Assembly: GCF_036203305.1 (NCBI RefSeq)
Contig: NZ_CP108131.1
Span: 8,432,001-8,496,000, forward strand
DNA from: Streptomyces sp. NBC_00190
Lineage (GTDB): Bacteria > Actinomycetota > Actinomycetes > Streptomycetales > Streptomycetaceae
Length of the DNA: 64,000 nt
Direction: 5' to 3'
Each line of letters opens with the position of its first letter. The first letter of the stretch is position 1. The notes beneath the pieces are model-generated. The model was not told the origin of the DNA and made no database searches. It saw nothing but the letters and a program-made list of their open reading frames with translations. Below, in pieces: positions 34,299-42,976 of the stretch. The position numbers and the translations under genes are program-made.

Positions 34299-35401
34299 TT
34301 ACTGAGGTTGTAGGTGTGGTGTCGTCAGTGTGAGTCCGGTCGCTGTGAGGCATCCGTCGACGACGTCGCTGCGGTATTGGATCTGGCGGAGGCGATGTCG
34401 TAGCTGGCGGATGAGGTGGTCCGGGTCGGTGAAGGCGGTGTTGGTCTGGCTTGTTCGGCGGAGGACCGACCAGATCCCTTCCACGGGGTTGAGGTCGGGG
34501 GCGTAGGGCGGCAGGTGGTAGACGGTGAGCCAGTCTGTGGCGTCGATGAAGGCCCGCATCCGGTGGTCTTTGTGGACGTTGAGGTTGTCCCAGATGAGGA
34601 CGATGGGGCCGTCGAGCTGCTGGTGGGCGGCGATGAGGAGGTCGCGGTACTCGGTCCAGGCGAAGCTCTTGCGGCCGCCGCTCTTGTGGTCGGTATGCCG
34701 TCTGGGCCGGTAGATGAGGCGGGAGCGTTCGCCGGGTTTGTAGCAGCACAGGGCTGCGATGGAGAAGCGTCGCTGGGAACGGCCGCGGACCCGGATGACC
34801 GGAGTGGTTCCGCGTCGGCTCCAGGCGCGTGAGGCCGGCGGCGTCATCGAAAACCCGGCTTTGTCTTCGAACACGAGCCAGGCCTTGAGCGCCGCCGCGG
34901 TGGTTCCACGTGCGGCCACACGTCTTTCACCCAGCCGGCCACGGCCGCCTCGTCACGCTCGACGGCCCGACGGGCCGGAACCTGGTGACTCCAGCCGTGC
35001 CGCCGCAGCATCTGGGAAATGCCCGACAACGTCATGGACTTGTGGAACCGGCGGCCGATCAAGGTCTTGATCCTGGCCAGCGTCCACCGCTGATCAGGCC
35101 ACCCATGAGCGACCGGCCCCTTGGCCAACTCCTCCTCGAGCACCGCGAACAGCATTTTGTTGAGCTTCGGTCGGGATGCCGGACCGCGGGAACGAACCGC
35201 GTCCTGACCAGCCTCCCGCCAGGCTCGCCGCCACCGCTGAACCGACCGGACGCTGACCCGTAACTCCTTCGCGATCTCCGTACTGCCCCGCCCATCGGCG
35301 AACATACCGACCGCTTCCATCCGGACCCGCTCACGGAACGCTTGCCTCTCCGCGGTCAGACCCCCACCCTGCGGATACCTCATACAACCGGCATACCGCA
35401 A
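34299..35401 (-). CDS. IS630-family transposase B, two frames (likely -1 frameshift)
   Basis: Frame 1 (35401 to 34844) starts MRYAGCMRYPQGGGLTAERQ and holds the HTH STEIAKELRVSVRSVQRWRR. The -1 frame (to 34299) carries VFEDKAGFSMTPPASRAW, VLIWDNLNVHKDHRM and LPPYAPDLNPVEGIWSVLRR. The change falls at GTGGAACCACC near 34910-34920, matching copy A. The motif around the first Asp reads FEDKAG instead of FEDEAG, leaving the Asp in place. The TAA stop uses the target TA plus one base. Confidence 0.75.
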
Positions 35402-35448
35402 CGATCACCAACCGTCAGCCCCCTACGACAACCCGCCTTCAAGTTCAG
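34302..35448 (-). mobile_element. IS630-family element, copy B
   Basis: 1,147 bp, flanked by TA at 34300-34301 and 35449-35450. Ends match copy A (CTGAGGTTGTAGG at the left; CTGAACTTGAAGG when the right end is read inward). Inserted in the toxin gene with an exact two-base duplication and no other change, so it is a clean single insertion. The two copies lie in opposite orientation about 28 kb apart. Confidence 0.92.
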
Positions 35449-35498
35449 TAGCACCTTCGCGGCCTGCGGGGACAGGCGCACCGCCCATGGCTCACCGG

Positions 35499-35765
35499 TC
35501 ACCGGCGGGTACCGAGGATGTCGTCCACATCGACGAAGCCGGTCTCGTCGCGGCCGGAGTCCATGTACGCGTCGATGGCCGGGGCCGCGGCGACGCGCAG
35601 CTGCCAGGTGCGGACGACGTCGTGGAGCGGGGTGAGGCTGTAGGTGTGGCGGGAGTCCTCCAGGGCCTTGGCCCAGTCCCGCTCGAAGGCCGGCACCCCG
35701 AATCTGATCCAGGTTCCAACGCTGATGGCGTTCCGGTCTGCGATGTTGTTGAGTGGCCGTTCCAA
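35499..35765 (-). CDS. Antitoxin-like protein upstream of the split toxin gene
   Basis: A small protein ending at 35499. The conserved-looking part is VPAFERDWAKALEDSRHTYS, LTPLHDVVRTWQLRVAAAPA, IDAYMDSGRDETGFVDVDDI then LGTRR. It resembles the DUF6247-type proteins that precede RelE-like toxins in Streptomyces. The start is uncertain: TTG at 35763-35765 or GTG at 35694-35696, neither with a good ribosome site. The stop overlaps the toxin start by four bases, the usual antitoxin-toxin coupling. Intact, but now without a working partner here. Confidence 0.55.
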   Translation of the reverse strand: MERPLNNIADRNAISVGTWIRFGVPAFERDWAKALEDSRHTYSLTPLHDVVRTWQLRVAAAPAIDAYMDSGRDETGFVDVDDILGTRR

Positions 35766-35813
35766 GTGTTCTGTGTGTTCAGAGGAGTTGACGGTGAAGA
35801 GGGCGACACGGGG

Positions 35814-36455
35814 ATGGTGCTGGCGGTGCTGGCGGTGGTGTTGGCCGGGTGCGGAGGCGATCCGGCTGGCCGCGCGAACGGCGACTCTCTGGAGGGGCAC
35901 GAGGGTGCGAGGCCGCTGGAGCAGGTGCGTGTGGCGATACCGAGCGGCGGGAGCCTTCCTGAAGGCTGGATCGGGGGAAACTGGGCGTCCAAGCCGCAGG
36001 TGGACGAGGGTGCGAAAGCGGCAAAGGAGTGCGGGCCCGATACCCAGACGAGCTGCGCCGGGCTCATGGCCTACGGCCACCGGTCCGTCGAGACCAAGGA
36101 AAACGCGGAATCGACGGGCAAGGGGGCACCCGTGTACTTCCACGTCTACTCCTTCGACACCGCCGAGAACGCGGGCGTGGCATTCAAGGGCCTGGTGGCC
36201 AACAAGCGCAAGCAGGCGTCGCAGGGCGGGAGCCCCCCGGCGCCGTTGACCGTCTCGGCGGGCGCAGACGAAACGGACGCGTTCTCCGAAGACGTCAGCG
36301 GCGAGTACAGCGTTGAGGTGATGATGCGCGTGGGCGGGGTCGTCGTCTACCTCAACGGATACGACCAGAGGAAAGCGGACGACCTGCAAGGACTCGCGAA
36401 ACTTCAGATCGACCGGATCAAGAAGACAGCGGAGGGCAAGAACCCCGACGCGTGA
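35814..36455 (+). CDS. Small lipoprotein
   Basis: 213 residues from ATG 35814. The N-terminus MVLAVLAVVLAGCGGDPAGR is a short lipoprotein signal with lipobox LAGC. It lacks the usual basic n-region. GAGGAG precedes a GTG at 35794 whose frame does not join, so a one-base shift near 35800-35813 may have cut the original start. The mature part has AKECGPDTQTSCAGLMAYGH, APVYFHVYSFDTAENAGVAF and YSVEVMMRVGGVVVYLNGYD, with two more cysteines. No named family. Divergent from the antitoxin-like gene. Confidence 0.65.
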   Translation: MVLAVLAVVLAGCGGDPAGRANGDSLEGHEGARPLEQVRVAIPSGGSLPEGWIGGNWASKPQVDEGAKAAKECGPDTQTSCAGLMAYGHRSVETKENAESTGKGAPVYFHVYSFDTAENAGVAFKGLVANKRKQASQGGSPPAPLTVSAGADETDAFSEDVSGEYSVEVMMRVGGVVVYLNGYDQRKADDLQGLAKLQIDRIKKTAEGKNPDA

Positions 36456-36685
36456 CGGCACCCGCGGCCCGGGCCCGCGAGGCCCGGACCGCGGGCCCTC
36501 ACGCGTCGGCCACTACTTCCGCCAGGCGTGATTCCACGTCCCGTGTGACCACCGCCGGACCGCAGAGTGGCCGGCTGTACCTCGTCACGCGACCACGATC
36601 TGCGCGGTCACCCGCACGGCCGGCCAAGCATGGGCCCCTGAACTCGCCGTCTGCTCCCACACTCGCGCCAGCCGTGGTCATCACG
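36456..36685. other. Intergenic region left of the inverted-repeat element
   Basis: No supported gene. Frames here are arginine/proline-rich on both strands. Confidence 0.4.
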
Positions 36686-36918
36686 GAAGCGATGCTGTTG
36701 GCGATCTTAGGTGGGCAGGTTGCGGCAGAGTCGCCCGGGCCATCCTCACGGTCAGAGCCGGCACCACACGACCCGAAGCAAACCCTCATCGCCATCCCGG
36801 CCCCCTCCGACCGGCAGAACCACCCCGCTCGACAACAGCAGCACACCGACCGCCAGCACGAACAGCATGTCGAAGTGCTTTCACCCCACCGAGCGAAGAT
36901 CGCCAACAGCATCACTTC
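36686..36918. repeat. 233-bp element with 23-bp terminal inverted repeats
   Basis: 36686-36708 and 36896-36918 are inverted copies with one mismatch; the core GATGCTGTTGGCGATCTT pairs with AAGATCGCCAACAGCATC. The inside (about 187 bp) has no transposase. One minus-strand frame inside encodes a hydrophobic peptide MLFVLAVGVLLLSSGVVLPV. No matching IS end occurs elsewhere in the window. The right repeat is followed by AGAAGT, making ACTTCTGAGAAGT a second small palindrome. MITE or IS-deletion derivative are the likely readings; no target duplication was recognised. Confidence 0.65.
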
Positions 36919-37025
36919 TGAGAAGTTGAGCCAGAACCACTACCCGTGAACAAAGCCAGACCCACCGGGCCCGACTTCGTGGAGTGGAGGGGCGCCGGTC
37001 CCGAGGCGTGGGAGCCACCCCCCTA

Positions 37026-38098
37026 AGGCCTGTGTGATGTCGTGATCATTCTTGGGTTCTGTCCTGTTCGCGGGGTGGAATCCGGTAGGACTGTGGTCGT
37101 GACACGCAGGCAACTCGCCAATGCTCAGTGGAAGTTTATCGAGCCGTACCTGCCGATCGGTAGGTACGGCCCGTACCCGGAGCGGTTGCGGGAGCAGTTC
37201 GAGGGTGTGATCTGGCGGTTCCGGTCCAGTGCCCAGTGGCGGGAGATGCCGGCCGAGTTCGGCCCGTGGGCCACCGTCTACGGACGCTTCCGCGTCTGGC
37301 GGGACGCCGGTGTATTCACCGCCCTGCTGGAAGGCCTGATCGCGGAGGGCGCCCGGGTGGGCAGAACGGACTTGTCGCTGGTCAGCGTGGATTCCACAAC
37401 GGTCCGCGCCCACCATGACGCGGCGGGGATGCGCGTCAGCAAGCACCTCATGGAGGCCCTGGAAGAAGCCGCGCAGGAGCAGGAGACAGCCCGGCAAAAA
37501 GGGGCGGACCGGAGGAACAGAACGGACAGGCAGAGCGTCGGCGCATCCGGCGCAGACGCAAGCTCCGCCTGAAGGAAGCCCTGCTCGGCAGGTCCCGGGG
37601 CGGACTGACCAGCAAGATTCATCTTGCCGCGGACCGCAGCTGCCGTCCGCTTGCGCTGGTCCTGACCGCCGGACAGGCCGGGGACAGCCCGCAGTTCATC
37701 CCCGTGCTCGCGCAGGTGAGAGTCCGCCTGCCTGTCGGGCGTCCCCGCACCAGGCCCGGCGCGGTCGCCGCAGATAAGGCCTACTCGTCTCGCGGCAACC
37801 GCTCCTACCTGCGCAGACGCGGTATCAAGGCAGTCATCCCGGAAAAGCGGGACCAGGCCGCCAACCGCAAGAAGAAGGGCGCACGAGGCGGCCGACCCGT
37901 CAGCCACGACGCCGACCTCTACAAGGAACGGAACACCGTCGAACGCCTGATCAACAAGCTGAAGGCCTGGCGAGGCATCGCCACCCGCTGCGACAAGACC
38001 CCGGACAGCTACCTCGCCGGCCTCCACCTCCGCGCCGCAATGATCTGGATCGACGACCTACTGAAAGCCGCCGACTGATCACGACATCACACAGGCCC
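37026..38098 (+). mobile_element. IS5-family element with programmed frameshift
   Basis: 1,073 bp with terminal inverted repeats GGCCTGTGTGATGTCGTGAT (left, from 37027) and its complement at the right end (to 38098). CTA directly outside both ends (37023-37025 and 38099-38101) is the target duplication. The transposase is in two overlapping frames. It appears intact. Confidence 0.9.
37099..38078 (+). CDS. IS5-family transposase, -1 frameshift at A5G4
   Basis: Frame 1 from GTG 37099 reads TRRQLANAQWKFIEPYLPIG, SSAQWREMPAEFGPWATVYG and LVSVDSTTVRAHHDAAGM (first Asp). At CGGCAAAAAGGGGCGG (37492-37507) reading moves back one base. The -1 frame is open without a stop as RGGPEEQNGQAERRRIRRRR, GLTSKIHLAADRSCRPLALV, VAADKAYSSRGNR (second Asp) and YKERNTVERLINKLKAWRGI (Glu), ending at 38078. 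Both frames overlap for about 70 codons, so a slip at A5G4 makes a normal fusion protein. This is the standard expression mode of this IS5 subgroup. Confidence 0.85.
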
Positions 38099-38145
38099 TA
38101 GTAGCCCTCTGTCCGGCGGATCCCGGCATGTGTTGCAATGGTTGA

Positions 38146-38670
38146 GTGAAGTTTGAACATGACAACATGGTCGGGGTCCACCTGGCCGTGTCGCTGGTAA
38201 ATCTCGAGTCCAGTGGTGCCTGGGGGGCTGAGGCACTGGAACGGGCCCTGCAAGAGCATGCGATCCGGCGTTCGCGTGTCACTGGCTCGGCCGGTGAGAA
38301 GCTCAGGGCGTGGTCGCGGCGTTTGAGGCCCGTTTTCGAGGCTGCCTCGCAGGACGAGCGGTGCGAGATGATCAACGCTCTGCTCGCGGACGGCGCTGGA
38401 AGCGTGTACCTGACCACGCACGACGACTTGCGGCCACATCTGCACTTCGCACCGGACGGCCAGGACGTCCAAAGCCGTGTGAAAGCCGTGACTGCGGGAG
38501 CTCTGGCCATCTTCACCATGGAGGCCGAGGGGGAACGGCTGGGCGTCTGCTCGCTGGACTCCTGTCGGACCGCCTTCGTCGACACCAGCCGCAGCGGTCG
38601 CCGCGCCTACTGTTGCGCGCGCTGTGCCAACACCGATGCGGTCCGCCGCCACCGCATGAAGCGGCGCTAG
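38146..38670 (+). CDS. CGNR-type zinc-finger regulator
   Basis: 174 residues from GTG 38146. The N-terminal ABATE-like part is helical (VGVHLAVSLVNLESSGAWGA, SAGEKLRAWSRRLRPVFEAA) with PHLHFAPDGQDVQSRVKAVT. The C-terminal zinc finger is LGVCSLDSCRTAFVDTSRSG, RRAYCCARCANTDAVRRHR, giving four cysteines in C-x4-C and C-x2-C pairs. The signature CGNR reads CANT here. Such proteins are DNA-binding regulators common in actinobacteria. The gene lies immediately after the IS5 element, so its native promoter may have been replaced. Confidence 0.82.
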   Translation: MKFEHDNMVGVHLAVSLVNLESSGAWGAEALERALQEHAIRRSRVTGSAGEKLRAWSRRLRPVFEAASQDERCEMINALLADGAGSVYLTTHDDLRPHLHFAPDGQDVQSRVKAVTAGALAIFTMEAEGERLGVCSLDSCRTAFVDTSRSGRRAYCCARCANTDAVRRHRMKRR

Positions 38671-38691
38671 CCTTCCGCCCGGTTGCAAGCG

Positions 38692-39609
38692 CTATGCCGA
38701 GACCAGCGCCAGGACGAGCGGGACGGCGCCGATCCCCAGAAGTGTCTGCGTCGCGGTGATCCCGGCCATCAGCGGTGCGTCGCCGCCGAGTTGCCTCGCC
38801 ATGATGTACGAGGACGATGCCGTGGGCAGGGCCTGGAAGAGCACGGCGATGATCAGCGCCTGGGAGCCCAGGCCGACCATCTGAACCGTCAGGAAGGTCG
38901 CGGCGGGCATGAGGGCGAACTTGACGGACGACGACGTGAGGATCGGCGCCGCCCACGACCGTGCCGCACCGAAGCGCAGCGCGGCGCCGATGCACAGCAG
39001 CCCCAGCGGCATCGAGGCGGCTCCGAGTGCCTGGAGCGCGGGCTCGATGCCCGGCGGCAGGCGCAGATCGAGAGCCTGGAGGAGGATGCCTCCCGCGCAG
39101 GCGAGGATGAGCGGGTTGGTCACGAGCTGTTTGACGATGCCCGCAAGGCTCAGGCGTGCGCTCCCGAACCGCGCGAAGACCAGCACGCACAAGATGTTGA
39201 CCGTGGGCACGATCGCCGCGTTGCAGACCGCGGCGGTGGCGATGCCCTGGGCGCCGTACAGGCCGGCGGCGATGGTCACGCCGATGTAGTTGTTGAACCT
39301 GACGCTGCCCTGGAAGACGGAGGTGAAGCCGTCGTCTTGCAGTCGCATCATGGGCCTGAAGGCGATGATCAGCACGGCGACTGTCACCGTGGAGGCGACC
39401 AGAGTGCCTGCCAGGGCCGCTACCGGCAGATCGTCGGTGTCGGCCGTAGCCAGACTGTGCAGGAACAGAGCCGGCAGCAGCACGTGATAGCTGAGGCGCT
39501 CGGCTGCGGACCAGAAGCCCTCGGCCGTGATCATCGATCGCTTGAGCGCGTAGCCCAGCGCGATCAGCAGGACGACCGGGATCAGGGCCTTGACGGTCAG
39601 TGCGATCAC
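38692..39609 (-). CDS. AEC-family transporter (auxin efflux carrier type)
   Basis: 305 residues from GTG 39607-39609, overlapping the aminotransferase stop (GTGA). About ten hydrophobic helices with AEC features: KALIPVVLLIALGYALKRSM at the start, VFQGSVRFNNYIGVTIAAGL with the conserved Asn/Arg/Phe block, NPLILACAGGILLQALDL, and SMPLGLLCIGAAL. The C-terminal helices are ALPTASSSYIMARQLGGDAP. AEC carriers export small organic anions or amino-acid derivatives. Coupled to an aminotransferase, it may export the product or precursor of that enzyme. Ends 21 bp from the CGNR gene on the other strand. Confidence 0.88.
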   Translation of the reverse strand: MIALTVKALIPVVLLIALGYALKRSMITAEGFWSAAERLSYHVLLPALFLHSLATADTDDLPVAALAGTLVASTVTVAVLIIAFRPMMRLQDDGFTSVFQGSVRFNNYIGVTIAAGLYGAQGIATAAVCNAAIVPTVNILCVLVFARFGSARLSLAGIVKQLVTNPLILACAGGILLQALDLRLPPGIEPALQALGAASMPLGLLCIGAALRFGAARSWAAPILTSSSVKFALMPAATFLTVQMVGLGSQALIIAVLFQALPTASSSYIMARQLGGDAPLMAGITATQTLLGIGAVPLVLALVSA

Positions 39610-40760
39610 GCCGGGATTCCGTCCAGCGTGGCGACGATGATGCGGCAGCCCTCTTCCAGGGTGGCGATGTCGGTGGCGAAGGAGAGCCGCAGGTGGTCCG
39701 GCGCGCCGAAGGCGCTGCCCGGGACGGTCGCGCATCCCGCTTCGAGGAGGGAGTTCGCCGCGGTGAGGTCGTCGCCCTTCGCAAGACGCGGAAGGAGGTA
39801 GAACGCTCCGTCGGGTTCCAGCGTGTCCAGGTGCCGGCTCTGCCGCAGAATCGCCAGAGCCGCATCGCGCCGTTGGCGGTACGTTTCACACCGCTGTGCC
39901 AGCAGTTCCTGCGGCCCCTCCAAGGCGGCGACAGCGGCGATCTGGCTGACGGTTGCCGTCTGCGTGCAGTTCTGTGTCTGTACGGCGGTGATACGACGGA
40001 CAAGTTCGGCCGGGCCGACCCCCCAGCCGACCCTCCAGCCGGTCATCGCGTACGCCTTGGAGACGCCGTCGACCAGCAGGATCCGCTCGCGCAGGTCAGG
40101 CGCGACCTGCGCGATGCTGATGTACTTGCCCCCGCCGTAGCGGATGTGGGCGTAGATCTCGTCCGAAAGAATCATCGACGAGGGGTACCGTCGCAGGACC
40201 TCGGCGAGACCGGTCAGGGTGTCATGGCTGTAGGTGGCGCCCGACGGGTTTCCGGGAGCGTTGAGCACGACCCAGCGCGTGCGTTCGGTCATGGCCGCTT
40301 CCAGGGCGTCGGGAGCGAGCCTGAACCCTGATTCGGCCGAGCAGGCAACGATCACGGGCACGGCGCCGCACAGACGAACCATGTCCGGGTAACTAGCCCA
40401 GTAGGGCGCCGGGATGACCACCTCGTCGCCCGGGCCCAGGGTGGCGAAGAGCGCGTTGAAGATGACCTGTTTGGCACCGCATCCCACGGCCACCTCGGCA
40501 TCCGTGTACCTCAGGGCGCGGTCTCGTTCCAGCGCATGCCGTGCGGCCTGGCGCAGTTCCGGTATCCCGTTGGCGGGGGTGTAGCCCAACGGGCGGGCGG
40601 CGGCCTCCTGGGCGGCAAGAACCGCGTGCGCAGGCGGGGCGAAGTCGGGCTCGCCGAGCGTGAGGTCGAGGATGCGACGGCCTTCCGCGCGATACTCGGC
40701 CGCGCGGCGGGCCATCTCCAGGATGGGTGAGCCGGAAGGTGTCACCGGGCAGCCAGTCAC
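39606..40760 (-). CDS. Aspartate aminotransferase-like PLP enzyme (class I/II)
   Basis: 384 residues from GTG 40758-40760, with GGAGGG eight bases upstream. N-terminus ILDLTLGEPDFAPPAHAVLA and LGYTPANGIPELRQAARHAL are characteristic of AspC-like subgroup I-gamma. PLP contacts are CGAKQVIFNALF, APYWASYPDMVRLCGAVPVI, NAPGNPSGATYS (Asn), LSDEIYAHIRY (Asp) and LVDGVSKAYAMTGWRVGW (Schiff-base Lys). HLRLSFATD carries the C-terminal Arg. An amino-acid transaminase; the substrate is likely aspartate or an aromatic or branched amino acid. First gene of an operon with the AEC transporter. Confidence 0.9.
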   Translation of the reverse strand: MTGCPVTPSGSPILEMARRAAEYRAEGRRILDLTLGEPDFAPPAHAVLAAQEAAARPLGYTPANGIPELRQAARHALERDRALRYTDAEVAVGCGAKQVIFNALFATLGPGDEVVIPAPYWASYPDMVRLCGAVPVIVACSAESGFRLAPDALEAAMTERTRWVVLNAPGNPSGATYSHDTLTGLAEVLRRYPSSMILSDEIYAHIRYGGGKYISIAQVAPDLRERILLVDGVSKAYAMTGWRVGWGVGPAELVRRITAVQTQNCTQTATVSQIAAVAALEGPQELLAQRCETYRQRRDAALAILRQSRHLDTLEPDGAFYLLPRLAKGDDLTAANSLLEAGCATVPGSAFGAPDHLRLSFATDIATLEEGCRIIVATLDGIPA

Positions 40761-41222
40761 CAGCCAGCCCTCCCCGAGCCGAACGGAACATCCGTAGAAC
40801 CGGCGGCCGCTCTGTCTCGCCGGTGGGGGTGGGAAGAGTCAGTGCCCCGGGCACTGGGTGTCAAAGAGTGCATGCCGACAGGCTGATGTAACACTGCGAG
40901 GCATGACAACCATTACAGGATTTCCGTGAGGGGACTCAGCAGGTCTGACTGCCCGGCGCCCCGAAAGCAACGGCTGTGGCCATCATGAGCAGTCCTCACG
41001 CGCGAAGTGGTGACACAGGCAGGCGCAGCCGTCCCGTCGCCGCCGGCGCCGCCCATGCATCGAAGAGGTACGACTTTCGCCAATCCTGGACACTGTCAGG
41101 CTGGAAGAGGGACCGGCAGTCCGGCACCGCCCAGCTGCTGCCCGCCTGACAGCCGACCGCACCCGCGGCCCGCTGTTCCTCACCCGATGCGAGGCCCCGG
41201 CCGGAACGCCGACCCTTGATGT
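40761..41222. other. Divergent intergenic region, no gene seen
   Basis: 460 bp upstream of the aminotransferase and of the FG-GAP fragment. It must contain the aminotransferase promoter. The sequence 41100-41220 reads partly like a lost protein end and is a likely rearrangement border for the truncated gene that follows. Confidence 0.45.
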
Positions 41223-42803
41223 GTGCCCCCGACCGCCGCGAACATGCAGACCTCCCCCGGCGGCCCGTGCCTGACCACCAGCCCCGGCACCGCCATCGGC
41301 AAGACGAACGTGACCTTCCAGGCCAAGGGCAGCGACCGCGACGGCAACCTCAGGCAGGTCCAGATCGAGGTGTGGGACGCCGCAAGCGGAACTCAGATCT
41401 ACAACGAGTGGATATGGCCCAACACCGACGGCGTCGTCACCCACGAAGTGCCCTTCGACAAGTTCACCGACGGCAGGAAGTACTACTGGCTCTCCCGCAC
41501 GAACGACTGGGACGGATGGGGATCCGGCAGCGGACCGAACGACTCCGGAGGCGGCGGCTGGTGCACCTTCACCGTCAGCCACTCAGTCCCGCAAAACCCA
41601 GCCGTCTCCTCAACCGACTTCCCGGCGCCCGGCCCGGACTACTCCGTGTGGAGCGAGAAGCCGGCCAGCACACCTGACCAGGTGATCACGGTCAGCGGCA
41701 ACGGTGCCAAGGCCGAGGACATCCGCGAATACCAGTGGAGCCTGAACCGCCCCCTGTTCGACAAGAAGGCGGTGCCGACCCCCACCAGCGGTGACCGGGC
41801 CGAAATCCGCCTTCAAGTCGACACGTCCGGTCCCAACGTCCTGTACGTCCGCACCGTCAACAAGTACGGCAACATCTCCCCGCAGACCACTTACCAGTTC
41901 CTCGTCAGCCCCAGGGCCGGGCAGGACAAGCCCGGCGATGCCACCGGCGACGGCAACCCCGACCTCTTCGCCATCGACAAGGACGGAAATCTCCGCTCCT
42001 ACGCCGGCGATGCGGTCGGAGACACCGACGTCTACATCCCCGGTGCCATCCAGGACGGCAAGCCCGCCGACGGCTACTGGAAGACCGGCGCCAACGGCAA
42101 GCCCGCACTCATCGGCCACTCCACCGACTGGTTCCCCGGTGACGGACTGACCGATCTCATCGCCCGCATGCCCGACGGAAAGCTGTATGTCTACCCGGGC
42201 ATCGGCACCGGCCAGTTCGACGTCGGCCGCCGCATGGAAATCCTCCTGCCCACAGGCGCACCCGATCCGGCAACCTTCCGGCAGATCGTCGTCACCGAGG
42301 ACATCGACGGCGACGGCTTCGCCGACATGTTCGCCATCGCCGACGACGTCCTGTGGTCCTTCTCCGGCTACACCGGATCCAGCTTCACCTCCTACAAGAA
42401 GGTGGCCACCACGGTCTGGGCCGACCGCGACGTCATCGGCGTCCGCGACATCTCCGGAGACAAGGTCCCCGACCTCCTCTTCCGCGACAACGCCAACCCC
42501 AACCGCGGCATCGCCCTCCGCAAGGGCAAGCCCAGTCCGAACGGCGGAGTCGACCTCGTCTCCCTCAAAGACGCCGCCAGCGCGGCCGGCGGCGTGGACT
42601 ACACCTACGCCACCACCGGCTGGGGCCGCACCACCATCCCCGTGATCCTCGGCACCCCCGACGCCACTGGCGACGGCATCCCCGACATCTGGGCCGTGGA
42701 CACCCTCGGAAACCAATGGCTCTACCAAGGCGGAACCGCCACCCTCGGCGCCGCATCCGGCAGAGACGAAGACGGCTGGAACACCTTCCTCACCATCGGA
42801 TAG
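41223..42803 (+). CDS. FG-GAP/VCBS-repeat surface protein, probably 5'-truncated
   Basis: 526 residues from GTG 41223 with an in-frame stop just upstream (41217-41219), no signal peptide and no clear ribosome site. The N-terminal part is a fibronectin/Ig-like domain (SPGGPCLTTSPGTAIGKTNV, TFQAKGSDRDGNLRQVQIEV). The C-terminal part is FG-GAP-like calcium repeats: GDATGDGNPDLFAIDKDGNL, VTEDIDGDGFADMFAIADDV, GVRDISGDKVPDLLFRDNAN, GTPDATGDGIPDIWAVDTLG. This is the C-terminal end of large secreted Streptomyces repeat proteins that normally exceed 1,000 residues, so the front has probably been lost. A strong terminator follows. Confidence 0.65.
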   Translation: MPPTAANMQTSPGGPCLTTSPGTAIGKTNVTFQAKGSDRDGNLRQVQIEVWDAASGTQIYNEWIWPNTDGVVTHEVPFDKFTDGRKYYWLSRTNDWDGWGSGSGPNDSGGGGWCTFTVSHSVPQNPAVSSTDFPAPGPDYSVWSEKPASTPDQVITVSGNGAKAEDIREYQWSLNRPLFDKKAVPTPTSGDRAEIRLQVDTSGPNVLYVRTVNKYGNISPQTTYQFLVSPRAGQDKPGDATGDGNPDLFAIDKDGNLRSYAGDAVGDTDVYIPGAIQDGKPADGYWKTGANGKPALIGHSTDWFPGDGLTDLIARMPDGKLYVYPGIGTGQFDVGRRMEILLPTGAPDPATFRQIVVTEDIDGDGFADMFAIADDVLWSFSGYTGSSFTSYKKVATTVWADRDVIGVRDISGDKVPDLLFRDNANPNRGIALRKGKPSPNGGVDLVSLKDAASAAGGVDYTYATTGWGRTTIPVILGTPDATGDGIPDIWAVDTLGNQWLYQGGTATLGAASGRDEDGWNTFLTIG

Positions 42804-42818
42804 AAACCCAGCCCCACC

Positions 42819-42862
42819 ATGACGGCGCCCGGCCGGGACCAGTCCCGGCCGGGCGCCGTCAT
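42819..42862. terminator. 21-bp perfect hairpin terminator
   Basis: Stem arms 42819-42839 and 42842-42862 (core GACGGCGCCCGGCCGGGAC) are perfect complements with a two-base centre, 15 bases after the FG-GAP gene stop. Confidence 0.92.
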
Positions 42863-42976
42863 GTCCGGGGGCAGGCGCCGAAGCGACGCCCTCGTCGCCA
42901 GGGCGACGCGCGAAAGCCCGAGATCCGGGCCTCCCCGGCCGCTTCCGCTGTCACTGGCTCCGCGTACGGTCTGCGC

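Larger units (their letters stand above)
34094..35502 (-). pseudogene. RelE-like toxin gene split by IS630 copy B
   Basis: The gene starts at GTG 35500-35502, overlapping the stop of the upstream antitoxin-like gene (GTGA). It reads VTGEPWAVRLSPQAAKVL to 35449, where IS630 copy B begins. On the far side it resumes as TALPEHAKEMVCDVLDIAVR, SPWGWPQWNTRDAEGEDVRA, ASVGQLSVIYVINRLTG. Removing 34302-35448 and one TA rejoins the codons exactly (KV-L-TALPE). A one-base deletion near 34122-34128 also puts the end (HMSILDIVWLG) out of frame. The family resembles small RelE/ParE-like proteins of Streptomyces. Clearly inactivated. Confidence 0.78.

Noticed and set aside
34030..34749. Long minus-strand ORF crossing from IS630 copy B into the toxin remnant
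   Set aside because: Its first half is an out-of-frame arginine/proline-rich shadow of the transposase; only the last part, in the toxin frame, is meaningful and is annotated there.
36452..36949. 165-codon plus-strand ORF after the lipoprotein
   Set aside because: Low-complexity Arg/Pro/Ala composition and it runs through the 233-bp inverted-repeat element; no ribosome site.
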